33,252 nt of DNA. Origin: JAGPUQ01 sp041594335 (GTDB lineage Bacteria; Pseudomonadota; Gammaproteobacteria; Pseudomonadales; Porticoccaceae). The notes under the pieces are model-generated. The model did not search any database and was not told the origin of the DNA. It was given only the letters and a program-made list of their open reading frames with translations. Each line of letters starts with the position of its first letter. The first letter of the stretch is position 1. Shown in pieces: positions 15,568-23,699 of this stretch. Where the stretch lies: NCBI GenBank assembly GCA_041594335.1, contig JBFHML010000023.1, forward strand, positions 1 through 33,252, in the 5' to 3' direction. The translations under genes were made by a program, and so were the position numbers.

Positions 15568-16957
15568 CGACGACAAATCCATCCGCTGGGTCATGGAGCG
15601 GGCGCTCGAGAAAGCCGACATGAGCGTACGCTGCTTCGAAGACGCTCAGAGCGTGCTCAAACGCCTCGATCAGGAAGTACCGGATACCGTCATCAGCGAT
15701 ATCCGTATGCCGGGCGTCAGCGGCCTGGAACTACTCGACCGCATACGCCGTGAAAATCCCAGTATGCCGGTGATCATCACCACGGCTCACTCGGACCTCG
15801 ACAGCGCGGTGGCCGCCTACCAAGGGGGCGCCTTTGAATACCTGCCGAAACCCTTTGATATCGACGAGCTGGTTTCGGTGACTCGACGCGCCATCGAATT
15901 TGCGCGCGAAAAAGCGCGGACCGTCAAGGCGCCAGAGGCCGAAGTATCCAAGGAGATCATCGGTGAAGCCCCGGCCATGCAGGAAGTGTTTCGAGCCATC
16001 GGCCGGTTGTCGCACTCCCACATCACCGTCCTGATCAACGGGGAATCCGGTACCGGCAAGGAGTTAGTCGCTCGGGCACTCCACCGCCATAGCCCGCGGC
16101 GCGATCGGCCGTTCATTGCCCTGAACATGGCAGCGATTCCGCACGATCTGATCGAATCCGAATTGTTCGGCCATGAGAAAGGTGCCTTTACCGGCGCGGC
16201 GCAACGTCGGGTAGGGCGGTTCGAGCAAGCCGACGGTGGCACCCTGTTTCTCGATGAAATCGGCGACATGCCATCGGAAGCCCAAACCCGACTGCTACGG
16301 GTCTTGGCTGATCGGGAGTTCTACCGGGTCGGTGGGCACACCCCGGTGCGAGTCGATGTCCGCATCATCGCCGCCACCCACCAGAACCTGGAAACTCTGG
16401 TGGCTCAACATCGCTTTCGCGAAGATTTGTTTCACCGACTCAACGTCATTCGCATCCACCTACCACGCCTGGCGGATCGCCGCGAGGACATCCCACAACT
16501 GATGCGCTATTTCTTTACTAAGTCGGCCGAGGAGCTCAATGTCGAACCCAAGCTCTTGTCGGCGGAGGCAGAGACCTTCCTATGCGGTCTTCCCTGGCCA
16601 GGCAACGTCCGACAGTTGGAAAATACCTGCCGTTGGCTTACCGTCATGGCGTCTGGCCGCGAGGTCTTGAAGTCGGATCTGCCACCGGAACTATTGGAGT
16701 CCGATACCGCGCCCGCCACGCCGTCTAACGATTGGGAACCCTGTCTGCGCCGCTGGATCGCACACCAACTCGCAGCCGGTGCCAAGGGCATCCTGGATGC
16801 CGCGACCCCAACGTTCGAACGGGCAGCCATCGAAACCGCGCTGCAGCACACGGCGGGGCGTAAACGCGATGCTGCAGAATTGCTCGGCTGGGGGCGCAAT
16901 ACCCTAACCCGCAAGATTCAGGAATTGGGCATCGCCGAAGACTCGAGCACCCCCTGA
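15542..16957 (+). CDS. ntrC: Nitrogen response regulator NtrC
   Basis: Sigma54-dependent activator, here the likely reader of the three NtrC boxes in this window. The 471-residue protein has a receiver domain with acidic pocket DDD (9-11), phospho-acceptor Asp53 (SDIRMPG) and Lys103. The AAA+ domain has Walker A GESGTGKE (167-174), the sigma54-contact loop GAFTGA (214-219) and the Walker B region GGTLFLDEIGDM. A Fis-type helix-turn-helix ends the protein (AAELLGWGRNTLTRKIQEL). The start lies inside the 3' end of ntrB, so the pair is co-translated. All catalytic parts are intact. Confidence 0.97.
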   Translation: MKPTIWIVDDDKSIRWVMERALEKADMSVRCFEDAQSVLKRLDQEVPDTVISDIRMPGVSGLELLDRIRRENPSMPVIITTAHSDLDSAVAAYQGGAFEYLPKPFDIDELVSVTRRAIEFAREKARTVKAPEAEVSKEIIGEAPAMQEVFRAIGRLSHSHITVLINGESGTGKELVARALHRHSPRRDRPFIALNMAAIPHDLIESELFGHEKGAFTGAAQRRVGRFEQADGGTLFLDEIGDMPSEAQTRLLRVLADREFYRVGGHTPVRVDVRIIAATHQNLETLVAQHRFREDLFHRLNVIRIHLPRLADRREDIPQLMRYFFTKSAEELNVEPKLLSAEAETFLCGLPWPGNVRQLENTCRWLTVMASGREVLKSDLPPELLESDTAPATPSNDWEPCLRRWIAHQLAAGAKGILDAATPTFERAAIETALQHTAGRKRDAAELLGWGRNTLTRKIQELGIAEDSSTP

Positions 16958-16975
16958 CCTCCCCCGCCGCTTACC

Positions 16976-16995
16976 TCGCCGCCGCCCGGCGGCGA
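16976..16995. terminator. Hairpin between convergent ntrC and secB
   Basis: TCGCCGCC and GGCGGCGA form a perfect 8-bp stem with a 4-base loop in the 45-bp gap between the two stops. There is no T-tract on either side, so it may block or pause transcription from both directions without being a classical terminator. Confidence 0.45.
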
Positions 16996-17002
16996 CTGGT
17001 GG

Positions 17003-17488
17003 TCAGGCGTCCTGCTGCTGGCCGCGCTGCTCCAGTGCTTGTCGATAAAGTGCCTCGAAATTGACCGGCGGCAACAACAGTGGAGGAAAACCGCCTTTGA
17101 CGAGCACGCTGTCTACCGCCTCGCGCGCATAGGGAAACAGCACTGTCGGGCAGTGAATGTTGAGTACCTGACCGAGCGCCTGCGCTTCTAGCCCCCGAGC
17201 CAGGAATTGGCCAGCCTGCTCGAGTTCGACCAGATACAGGGTCCGCTCACCATCGCGCATGGTGAGGGTGAGCTTGAGAACGACCTCATAGTGGTCGTCC
17301 TCGACGCGCCGCACCCCGACGGCCAGATCTTGATCTACTCGCGCCTGGTTCGCACCCGTCAGCGCTTCCGGCCCCTGCGGAGCCTCAAAAGAAAAGTCCT
17401 TGATATAGAGCCGGGCAACGCCCAGTTGTGGCCCCTGCGCGGCACCTGAGTTGCCGGCCGCGGCGTCAGTGGATTGCTCCGAAGTCAT
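17003..17488 (-). CDS. secB: Protein-export chaperone SecB
   Basis: Cytoplasmic tetrameric chaperone that keeps precursor proteins unfolded and hands them to SecA. The 161-residue protein shows the family core ARLYIKDFSFEAP, the VLKLTLTMRDGERTLYLVELEQAG strands, and the C-terminal segment CPTVLFPYARE with PPLLLPPVNFEALY. The first 20 residues are a polar, alanine-rich tail. Its ATG overlaps the grxC stop as ATGA. The rhodanese-grxC-secB order is a familiar gammaproteobacterial cluster. Confidence 0.96.
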   Translation of the reverse strand: MTSEQSTDAAAGNSGAAQGPQLGVARLYIKDFSFEAPQGPEALTGANQARVDQDLAVGVRRVEDDHYEVVLKLTLTMRDGERTLYLVELEQAGQFLARGLEAQALGQVLNIHCPTVLFPYAREAVDSVLVKGGFPPLLLPPVNFEALYRQALEQRGQQQDA

Positions 17489-17802
17489 GATGTGCTTTCC
17501 TCTCTGTTAACTTGCCCAGTGCCGGGAGTTTCCCCGGACGCCGCATCGACAGCGACCAACAGTTGATTCAGACGTCCGCTACGTTCCAATGCCAGCAGAT
17601 CGGTGAACCCACCGACATGATGTTCCCCGATCCAGATCTGCGGTACCGAGGTACGCCCGCTGCGCTCGGCGATCAACTGGCGCAGCGCGGCATCCCCCTC
17701 TACCGAAATGTCCTGAAAATCGATCGCCTTGCGCCGCAACAGGTGCCGTGCCGCGACGCAGTAGGGGCATATCCGGGTGCCATAGAGCACCACCTGGCCC
17801 AT
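17485..17802 (-). CDS. grxC: Glutaredoxin 3
   Basis: Small dithiol oxidoreductase (105 residues) that reduces disulfides with glutathione. The redox site is CPYC at 12-15 (GTRICPYC), followed by the glutathione-binding TSVPQIWI and GGFTDL motifs. The residues after GGFTDL are longer and more polar than in E. coli GrxC. The ATG at 17802 was chosen because it overlaps the preceding stop as TGATG and gives the family start MGQVVLYGT. It lies between a rhodanese-fold gene and secB in one transcript. Confidence 0.94.
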   Translation of the reverse strand: MGQVVLYGTRICPYCVAARHLLRRKAIDFQDISVEGDAALRQLIAERSGRTSVPQIWIGEHHVGGFTDLLALERSGRLNQLLVAVDAASGETPGTGQVNREESTS

Positions 17803-18206
17803 CAGGACACCACCGGCAGGCTCTGCGCTTGCCACTCTGCCATCCCGCCACGCAACCGAAACACACGAAAACCCGCGCGGCGCAATTGCCGACCGGCACC
17901 GGCTGATTGCTGGCCGAGTTTGTCAACCAGAATGATAGCTCGCTCGCGATCGAGCTCTGCGGTACGCGCAGGTAGTTCGATCAAGGGAATAGGAACCGCA
18001 CCTTTGATATGGCCCGCCTCGAACTCCTTTACTGGGCGCAGGTCCACCAGCACCGCCTCGTCGCCATTGAGCAGCCGAGTCACCTCATGAACCGACAACT
18101 GCTTGCCCGCCTTGATGTGCTCAAGTAGCAGAAAAATATAGACCAACGCCAACAACAGGCTGACCAGCAGCCATTGTTCACTGACAAAAATGAGAAAATC
18201 CGCCAC
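17802..18206 (-). CDS. Membrane-anchored rhodanese-fold protein (YibN-like)
   Basis: A 134-residue protein with one N-terminal transmembrane helix (about 7-28) and a cytoplasmic rhodanese fold (VLVDLRPVKEFEAGHIKGAVPIP). The residue that carries the persulfide cysteine in active rhodaneses is not cysteine: the loop reads LVDKLGQQS. E. coli YibN has a similar VDGSG loop, so this is a family trait and argues against sulfurtransferase activity. The start is GTG at 18206, with GAGG five bases upstream. It is the first gene of the grxC-secB unit and may tether a partner at the membrane; this is inferred. Confidence 0.85.
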   Translation of the reverse strand: MADFLIFVSEQWLLVSLLLALVYIFLLLEHIKAGKQLSVHEVTRLLNGDEAVLVDLRPVKEFEAGHIKGAVPIPLIELPARTAELDRERAIILVDKLGQQSAGAGRQLRRAGFRVFRLRGGMAEWQAQSLPVVS

Positions 18207-18243
18207 CCGTACCTCGCCCTGCGCAGCCGCTGCAAGGCGGCGT

Positions 18244-18249
18244 AGTATA
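18244..18249 (-). promoter_or_regulatory. Candidate -10 of the yibN-grxC-secB operon
   Basis: TATACT on the minus strand, preceded by TGTG, lies about 38 bp before the GTG start. No good -35 is present. It sits in the 158-bp divergent gap with gpmI, where I see no clear promoter for gpmI. Confidence 0.35.
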
Positions 18250-18364
18250 CACAGGGTGCCCCGCCCCCGCAGGGTTCCCGACGCTGCCTGAAATGGCCTT
18301 TTAGAGGCGAAACCAGTACCATGCGCCCTCTCCCGGCAGCCCCGACCTCAAAGACACGCCCACG

Positions 18365-19939
18365 ATGGACAGCGGCCGACAGACTTCCCTCTTGCTGATT
18401 CTCGACGGTTGGGGTCACAACGACTCCGCCGAACACAACGCCATTCATGCGGCGCGAGCACCGGTTTGGAAGCGACTCTGGCAAGAACAGCCACGGACAT
18501 TAATTTCCGGCTCCGGTGAAGACGTCGGCCTGCCCGTGGGACAGATGGGTAATTCCGAAGTCGGACACATGACGATCGGCTCCGGACGCGTGCTGTATCA
18601 GACCCTGACCCGAATCAATGTCGCCCTCGAAAGCGGGGAGTTCGCGACCAATCCAGCGTATTCGGCGGCCATCGACCGCGCGCTGGCTCAGGGTGGCGAC
18701 GTTCACCTCTTCGGCCTGCTCTCTCCAGGCGGGGTACATAGCCACGAAAACCACATTTTCGCAGCCGTCGCCATGGCCGCCAAACGCGGCGCCAGGGTCT
18801 ACCTGCACGCATTTCTCGACGGCCGGGATACGCCACCCCGCAGCGCCGAAGCCTCCCTACAGCGCGCGCAATCCCTGTTCACCGAGCTCGACTGTGGGCG
18901 AATTGCCTCCCTCTGTGGTCGTTATTACGCTATGGATCGCGACCAACGCTGGGACCGCATCCAACGCGCCTACGACCTGCTTACAGTTGGTGAGGCGGCC
19001 TATCACGAAACCGACGCGATCCGCGCACTCCACGCCGCTTACGCCCGTGACGAAGGAGACGAATTCGTCCAGCCAATCCGCATTCAGGGACCGGAAGAGC
19101 CCGCCGCGGTGGTGTCCGACGGCGATGCCGTGATCTTCCTGAACTTCCGCCCCGACCGCGCGCGCCAACTGACTCGCGCCTTCGTGGACCCCGCATTTTC
19201 CGAGTTTACCCGGCGGCGCCGACCACAGCTGGCCGATTTTGTCACCACCACCGAATACGCCGCCGATCTAGCGGTCAGCTGCGCGTTCCCACCGGAATCG
19301 ATCGCGAACTCTCTCGGGGAATATCTCGCCACCCTCGACAAGACCCAACTACGTATCGCAGAAACCGAAAAATACGCACACGTCACCTTCTTTTTCAGCG
19401 GCGGCAGAGAGGCGCCCTATCCTGGGGAGGAACGGATCCTGATCCCCTCCCCCAAGGTCGCGACCTACGACCTGCAACCGGAAATGAGCGTCGACGAAGT
19501 GACTGACCGCGTCGTTGCCGCCATCGCAAGCCGGGGGTACGATTTGATCGTCTGCAATTTTGCCAACGGCGACATGGTCGGGCACACAGGGGTATTCGAA
19601 GCCGCGGTACGGGCGGTGGAGGCAGTGGATGCCTGCCTCGGTCGTATCCTCTCAGCCCTCAGGGAAAACGACGGCCAGTGCCTGATCACCGCCGACCACG
19701 GTAATCTGGAATGCATGGCCGAGCCCGACGGTGGCCCCTCAACTTCTCACACCCAATTGCCGGTGCCCTTAATCTACGCCGGACCATTGCAGCCCAACTT
19801 CAGGCCCGGCGGCACCTTGGCCGACGTGGCGCCCACGCTGCTCACGCTCATGGGATTGCCACAACCCCCGGAGATGACCGGGCGCTCTCTGGTCGAATCC
19901 TTCGCTACCCAGCCCGGGAGTGTGCAGGCGGTCAAGTGA
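18365..19939 (+). CDS. gpmI: Phosphoglycerate mutase, cofactor-independent
   Basis: Interconverts 3- and 2-phosphoglycerate using two manganese ions and a phosphoserine intermediate. The 524-residue length is normal for the alkaline-phosphatase superfamily form. The first metal site is LILDGWG (11-17), the catalytic serine is Ser64 in MGNSEVGH, and the FLDGRDTPP, NFRPDRARQ and ADHGNLE motifs complete the active site. The ATG at 18365 matches the family start. It overlaps envC by 4 bases (GTGA); the gpmI-envC-ctpA order is conserved in gammaproteobacteria. Confidence 0.96.
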   Translation: MDSGRQTSLLLILDGWGHNDSAEHNAIHAARAPVWKRLWQEQPRTLISGSGEDVGLPVGQMGNSEVGHMTIGSGRVLYQTLTRINVALESGEFATNPAYSAAIDRALAQGGDVHLFGLLSPGGVHSHENHIFAAVAMAAKRGARVYLHAFLDGRDTPPRSAEASLQRAQSLFTELDCGRIASLCGRYYAMDRDQRWDRIQRAYDLLTVGEAAYHETDAIRALHAAYARDEGDEFVQPIRIQGPEEPAAVVSDGDAVIFLNFRPDRARQLTRAFVDPAFSEFTRRRRPQLADFVTTTEYAADLAVSCAFPPESIANSLGEYLATLDKTQLRIAETEKYAHVTFFFSGGREAPYPGEERILIPSPKVATYDLQPEMSVDEVTDRVVAAIASRGYDLIVCNFANGDMVGHTGVFEAAVRAVEAVDACLGRILSALRENDGQCLITADHGNLECMAEPDGGPSTSHTQLPVPLIYAGPLQPNFRPGGTLADVAPTLLTLMGLPQPPEMTGRSLVESFATQPGSVQAVK

Positions 19940-21054
19940 TCCGCGCGCTCATCTGCCTGTTGAGCTTGGCCGCTGCGGCCATCGCGGCCGCAGACACCGC
20001 TGAGCGATTGCGCGACCTGCAACGGGAAATCGGTGCGAGCGAGCGCCGTATCGATGCGACCCAGGCGGCGCGCCGCGACCTAGGGCTCGAACTCGCGAAT
20101 ACCGAAAAGGCGCTTGCGAAACTCCAACGAGAGAGCAAAGAGCTCCGCAGACAGATCGCCCACACCGAGCGCCAGCTGCAGGAGCTGCAAACGCGTCGCG
20201 ACCAGCTTGCGAAGACGCGCCATCGCCAGTTGCAGCATCTTGCCGACGACGTGGCGATTGCCTATCGCCTGGGGGGTGGCGAGCCGGTCAAAGTATTGCT
20301 CAATCTTGAAGACCCGCTGGCAGCGCAGCGCATGTTGCGCTATTACGGCTACCTTACCCAGGCGCGAGCCACCCAACTGCAGAGCTACCGGCGTACTGAT
20401 GCGGAACTCGGCGCCCTGGCAGCCGAAGTGGACGCGGAGCAGGCCCGCCTTCGCGGACATCAGACTGCGCTCGCCAAGGCGGGCGAGCAGCATCGCGCGG
20501 CGCTCGCGACACGGCGTGAACTCTTGGCTGCGCTGGATGCACGGTTGAGCGACGAACAACTGCGCGTGCAGAAATTGCGCACCGAGGCGCGCGATCTACA
20601 ATCGCTGCTAGACAAACTGGCACGCGATGACCCTACTCCCGCCCCCACCACTGGCCCCTTTGCCGGCCAGGCCGGTCGGTTGCCCTGGCCGGTGGCGGGA
20701 CAGCTTCTGCACCGCTATGGTGAAAGCCGAGCCGGCTCTTTGCGCTGGAGCGGCTGGCTGATCGCTGCCGGGGAGGGCGACCCGGTACGTGCGGTCCATG
20801 CAGGCACCGTAGTCTTCGCCGATTATCTCCGCGGCCACGGGCAGCTGATCATTGTCGATCATGGGGGCGGCTATCTCACCCTGTACGCCCACAACCAGAC
20901 ACTGCTCAAGACCGCCGGCAGTCGCATCAATGGCGGAGAGATCCTCGCCCGCGCTGGCAGCAGCGGCGGGCTGAATCGCAACGCCCTCTACTTTGAGATC
21001 CGCAAAGGGAGCAAGACCCTGGATCCCGGCCGCTGGCTGCACAAAAAATCCTGA
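19936..21054 (+). CDS. envC: EnvC-like murein hydrolase activator (M23 fold)
   Basis: A 372-residue periplasmic protein with a short signal peptide (about 1-19, ending AIAAADT), a long coiled coil (about 20-240) rich in Glu, Arg, Gln and Leu, and a C-terminal LytM/M23 domain (about 260-370). The domain resembles E. coli EnvC, which does not cut peptidoglycan but activates amidases AmiA/AmiB at the division site under FtsEX control. The usual HxxxD metal site is replaced here by LRWSGWLI; a histidine remains in YAHNQ. So it is probably an activator. The start is GTG at 19936 overlapping the gpmI stop as GTGA; a longer reading frame from 19711 lies within gpmI. Confidence 0.9.
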   Translation: MIRALICLLSLAAAAIAAADTAERLRDLQREIGASERRIDATQAARRDLGLELANTEKALAKLQRESKELRRQIAHTERQLQELQTRRDQLAKTRHRQLQHLADDVAIAYRLGGGEPVKVLLNLEDPLAAQRMLRYYGYLTQARATQLQSYRRTDAELGALAAEVDAEQARLRGHQTALAKAGEQHRAALATRRELLAALDARLSDEQLRVQKLRTEARDLQSLLDKLARDDPTPAPTTGPFAGQAGRLPWPVAGQLLHRYGESRAGSLRWSGWLIAAGEGDPVRAVHAGTVVFADYLRGHGQLIIVDHGGGYLTLYAHNQTLLKTAGSRINGGEILARAGSSGGLNRNALYFEIRKGSKTLDPGRWLHKKS

Positions 21055-21181
21055 CCGCGCGATCTTCAGTCACCCGCCCGAAACAAGCTATGCTGCGGGG
21101 CGCCGCCGGCCCCCCGCGGGGATCCAGGTGTCGCCATAGTACGGCAGCTCATTCGACATCCGGCTGAGGAATCACCGCCCC

Positions 21182-22483
21182 ATGAAAGTCGCTACCCTAA
21201 TCCTGCTGAGTGGATTCCTAGTCGCCTCAGCCAGCGCCGCCGACCCAACCTCGGAAGCCCCTGCATCCGAGGCCCGGCTGCCGCTGGAAGAATTACAGCT
21301 GTTCGCGCAAATTTTCGATCAGGTACGTAACGCCTATGTCGAGGAACTCGACGACCGCGAGCTCCTTGAGAAGGCAATTACTGGCCTGCTCGGAGAGCTG
21401 GATCCGCACTCGGCTTTTCTGCAGGAGGACTCCTACTCTGAACTGAAAGAGCACACCACGGGGGAGTTCGGCGGTCTGGGCATAGAGATCGGCCTCGAAC
21501 GCGGCTACGTTCGCATCATCTCACCCATCGACGGCACCCCGGCAGCCCGCGCCGGCTTGCGCCCGGGAGACCTGATTCTCAAGCTCGACGATCGTTCCAC
21601 ACAGGGCATGAGTCTCAACGAGGCCGTCTCGCTGATGCGCGGTTCCAAGGGCACCTCGATCACCCTGACCATTGGTCGAGAAGGCACCAGCGAACCCCTC
21701 GTGGTCACTATCGTGCGCGACACCATCACCGTACAGAGTGTACGTTGGGAGGTGCTGGAGCCCGGCTACGGCTATGTCCGCATAGCGCAGTTTCAGGAGC
21801 ACACCGGCGGCGAATTTCGCCAGGCACTGGAGCAACTGCGCGACGGCAAGCCCGAATTGCGCGGGTTGATCATCGACCTACGCAATAATCCCGGGGGGTT
21901 ACTTCCAGCTTCCGTCGAGGTTGCTAACACACTGCTCGATGGCGGCCTAATCGTCTATACGGAAGGCCGCATCGCCTCAGCCAATACCAAGTCAATGGCC
22001 ACCGCCGGCGAGCTCCTGCCCGGGATCCCCGTTGTGGTGCTGATCAACGAAGGCACCGCTTCTGCCGCCGAGATCGTCGCCGGCGCGCTCAAGGATCGGC
22101 ACCGCGCGCTGGTGATCGGCACCCGCAGCTTCGGCAAAGGGTCGGTGCAAAACGTGCTACCCATTGGCGATGGCCGCGCGGTCAAGCTCACCACTGCGCG
22201 TTATTACACGCCTGCCGGACATTCGATCCAGGCCGAGGGAATCAGCCCCGACATCGAAGTGCGCCGCGCCGAAGTCCACGAACTCGAACCCGGCTTTACC
22301 GTGAAAGAGGCCGACCTGAGCGGCCATTTGACTGGAACTCGGGAAGAAAAGTCGGCCAACCCAGGGCAAGACACCGAGCATTCAGCCAGGGCAGCGGACG
22401 ACAACCAGCTACAGGAAGGCCTCAATCTACTCAAGGCGCTGGTGATCTTCGTGCGTCATGAGTCGAAGCCCATCAGCAACTGA
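21182..22483 (+). CDS. ctpA: C-terminal processing protease CtpA (S41)
   Basis: Periplasmic serine protease that trims protein C-termini and helps control peptidoglycan hydrolases. The 433-residue protein has a signal peptide (1-19, SASAA), a PDZ domain (about 95-180, with the carboxylate-binding loop GGLGIEI) and the S41 catalytic core: Ser294 in NEGTASAAEI and Lys319 in GTRSFGKGSVQ, the Ser/Lys dyad. The C-terminal about 60 residues are polar and variable. The ATG follows GAGGA at a longish 12-base spacing. The 127-bp gap after envC has a weak promoter (TTCAGT, 18 bp, TATGCT near 21089) and a GC-rich inverted repeat, so ctpA may be partly independent. Confidence 0.95.
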   Translation: MKVATLILLSGFLVASASAADPTSEAPASEARLPLEELQLFAQIFDQVRNAYVEELDDRELLEKAITGLLGELDPHSAFLQEDSYSELKEHTTGEFGGLGIEIGLERGYVRIISPIDGTPAARAGLRPGDLILKLDDRSTQGMSLNEAVSLMRGSKGTSITLTIGREGTSEPLVVTIVRDTITVQSVRWEVLEPGYGYVRIAQFQEHTGGEFRQALEQLRDGKPELRGLIIDLRNNPGGLLPASVEVANTLLDGGLIVYTEGRIASANTKSMATAGELLPGIPVVVLINEGTASAAEIVAGALKDRHRALVIGTRSFGKGSVQNVLPIGDGRAVKLTTARYYTPAGHSIQAEGISPDIEVRRAEVHELEPGFTVKEADLSGHLTGTREEKSANPGQDTEHSARAADDNQLQEGLNLLKALVIFVRHESKPISN

Positions 22484-22518
22484 ACTTGCAGTACATCGCC
22501 ACCTGTACTAAAACGTCA

Positions 22519-22534
22519 TGTGAACTGCGTCACA
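22519..22534. promoter_or_regulatory. CRP/Vfr-type operator
   Basis: TGTGAACTGCGTCACA is a perfect TGTGA-N6-TCACA palindrome, extended by A and T on either side. It lies 90 bp before the small gene at 22624 and 36 bp after the ctpA stop. A TAATAA -10 candidate starts four bases downstream, so binding there would overlap a promoter and probably repress it. Confidence 0.65.
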
Positions 22535-22623
22535 TTTTAATAACAGGGGATGGCCTAGGGAGCGGCCACCTTAATTCCGGAAGGGCCGGAGTGGCGGCCC
22601 CAGATCCAACGCAGGTAACACCG

Positions 22624-22887
22624 ATGAACGCAAGCACCGTATCCCATCAGCCTCGCTCCGGCGAATCTGCCGCGACCGCGCCTATTGGCAATCGCGCCAG
22701 CCGGGTCTTCCGGCTCCCCAGCGGCTGGTATTTTCACACGCGAGAAAAAGTGCCGCTGGGACCCTTCGCCTCCGAGGAACAAACCGAGGCGGCAGTCCAG
22801 GATTTTCTGGAATTTCTGGAACGGGCACCAGACCATGTGCGGCGGCTCTTCGTCCAATCCCGCGGGTCGCCTTCCCTCAACAGCTAG
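22624..22887 (+). CDS. Small DUF6316-like protein
   Basis: An 87-residue soluble protein. After a variable Ser/Ala-rich N-terminus, a compact core (about 28-70) carries LPSGWYFHTREKVPLGPF and an acidic helix EEQTEAAVQDFLEFLERAP. The WYF-TRE-GPF pattern fits small gammaproteobacterial DUF6316 proteins, whose role I do not know. The ATG at 22624 is chosen over an in-frame start at 22486, because the extra 46 residues would cover the CRP-type palindrome. The stop overlaps the end of hisF on the other strand by 11 bases. Confidence 0.72.
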   Translation: MNASTVSHQPRSGESAATAPIGNRASRVFRLPSGWYFHTREKVPLGPFASEEQTEAAVQDFLEFLERAPDHVRRLFVQSRGSPSLNS

Positions 22888-23671
22888 TGGTTCCGTCGAG
22901 TCGCACCTGCACTCCGTTGGCTGCCAAAAAGCGCTTGGCTTCGGCGATACTGTACTCGCCAAAGTGAAAAATGCTTGCGGCAAGCACGGCATCGGCGTGC
23001 CCTTCGAGGACACCATCCACCAAATGCTGTAGTCCGCCGACGCCCCCCGACGCGATCACCGGGATTGGCACAGCGTCACTGACCGCCCGCGTCAACGCCA
23101 AGTCAAAGCCGTCCCTGGTGCCATCGCGGTCCATGCTGGTCAGCAAAATCTCACCGGCCCCCAACTGCGCCATCTGGACAGCCCATTGCACGGCATCCAG
23201 ACCTGTGCCCCGGCGGCCGCCGTGGGTAAACACTTCCCAGCGCGGCGCTTCTCCGGGCGCGTTTACGCGCTTGGCATCGATCGCCACCACGATGCACTGA
23301 CAACCAAATCGCGCCGCGGCGTCCCGCACCAGTGCGGGCTCGCGAACCGCGGCGGAGTTGATACTGACTTTGTCCGCGCCAGCTCGTAGCAAGGCCTTGA
23401 TGTCCTGGAGGCTGCGCACGCCACCTCCCACGGTGAGCGGGATGAAGACCTGTTCGGCCATCCGCGCGACCGTATCCAGCGTAGTCTCCCGGCCCTCGTG
23501 ACTCGCGGTAATATCGAGGAAGGTTATTTCGTCGGCCCCAGCCTCATCGTAACGCCGCGCCACTTCCACGGGGTCGCCAGCATCGCGGATATCCACGAAA
23601 CGCACGCCCTTGACGACTCTGCCGGCATCGACGTCCAAGCAAGGGATGATGCGACGCGCGAGTTTGGCCAT
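22877..23671 (-). CDS. hisF: Imidazole glycerol phosphate synthase subunit HisF
   Basis: Cyclase half of the HisF-HisH complex. It makes imidazole glycerol phosphate and AICAR from PRFAR and ammonia, linking histidine and purine synthesis. The 264-residue (beta-alpha)8 barrel has RIIPCLDVDAGRVVKG with catalytic Asp13, the phosphate loops GGGVRS and ASGGVGG, and VVAIDAKRV with the second aspartate. The last seven residues (LDGTTSC) extend past the usual end. AGGA stands 7 bases before the ATG. No hisH, hisA or hisB is in the window; it lies 28 bases after a retropepsin-like gene at the end of the rib/thi operon. Confidence 0.96.
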   Translation of the reverse strand: MAKLARRIIPCLDVDAGRVVKGVRFVDIRDAGDPVEVARRYDEAGADEITFLDITASHEGRETTLDTVARMAEQVFIPLTVGGGVRSLQDIKALLRAGADKVSINSAAVREPALVRDAAARFGCQCIVVAIDAKRVNAPGEAPRWEVFTHGGRRGTGLDAVQWAVQMAQLGAGEILLTSMDRDGTRDGFDLALTRAVSDAVPIPVIASGGVGGLQHLVDGVLEGHADAVLAASIFHFGEYSIAEAKRFLAANGVQVRLDGTTSC

Positions 23672-23699
23672 AGTAGCTTCCTATCGGTTGAGGTTCTCT

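Noticed and set aside
19711..19935. An N-terminal extension of envC within gpmI
   Set aside because: The signal peptide begins at the GTG at 19936, directly overlapping the gpmI stop; the extra residues are out-of-frame gpmI sequence.
19936..21054. An active M23 endopeptidase
   Set aside because: The HxxxD metal site is missing and the overall match is to EnvC, a non-catalytic amidase activator.
22549..22570. TGGCC...GGCCA inverted repeat after ctpA as a terminator
   Set aside because: The stem is short (5 bp) and no T-tract follows, so termination is not supported.
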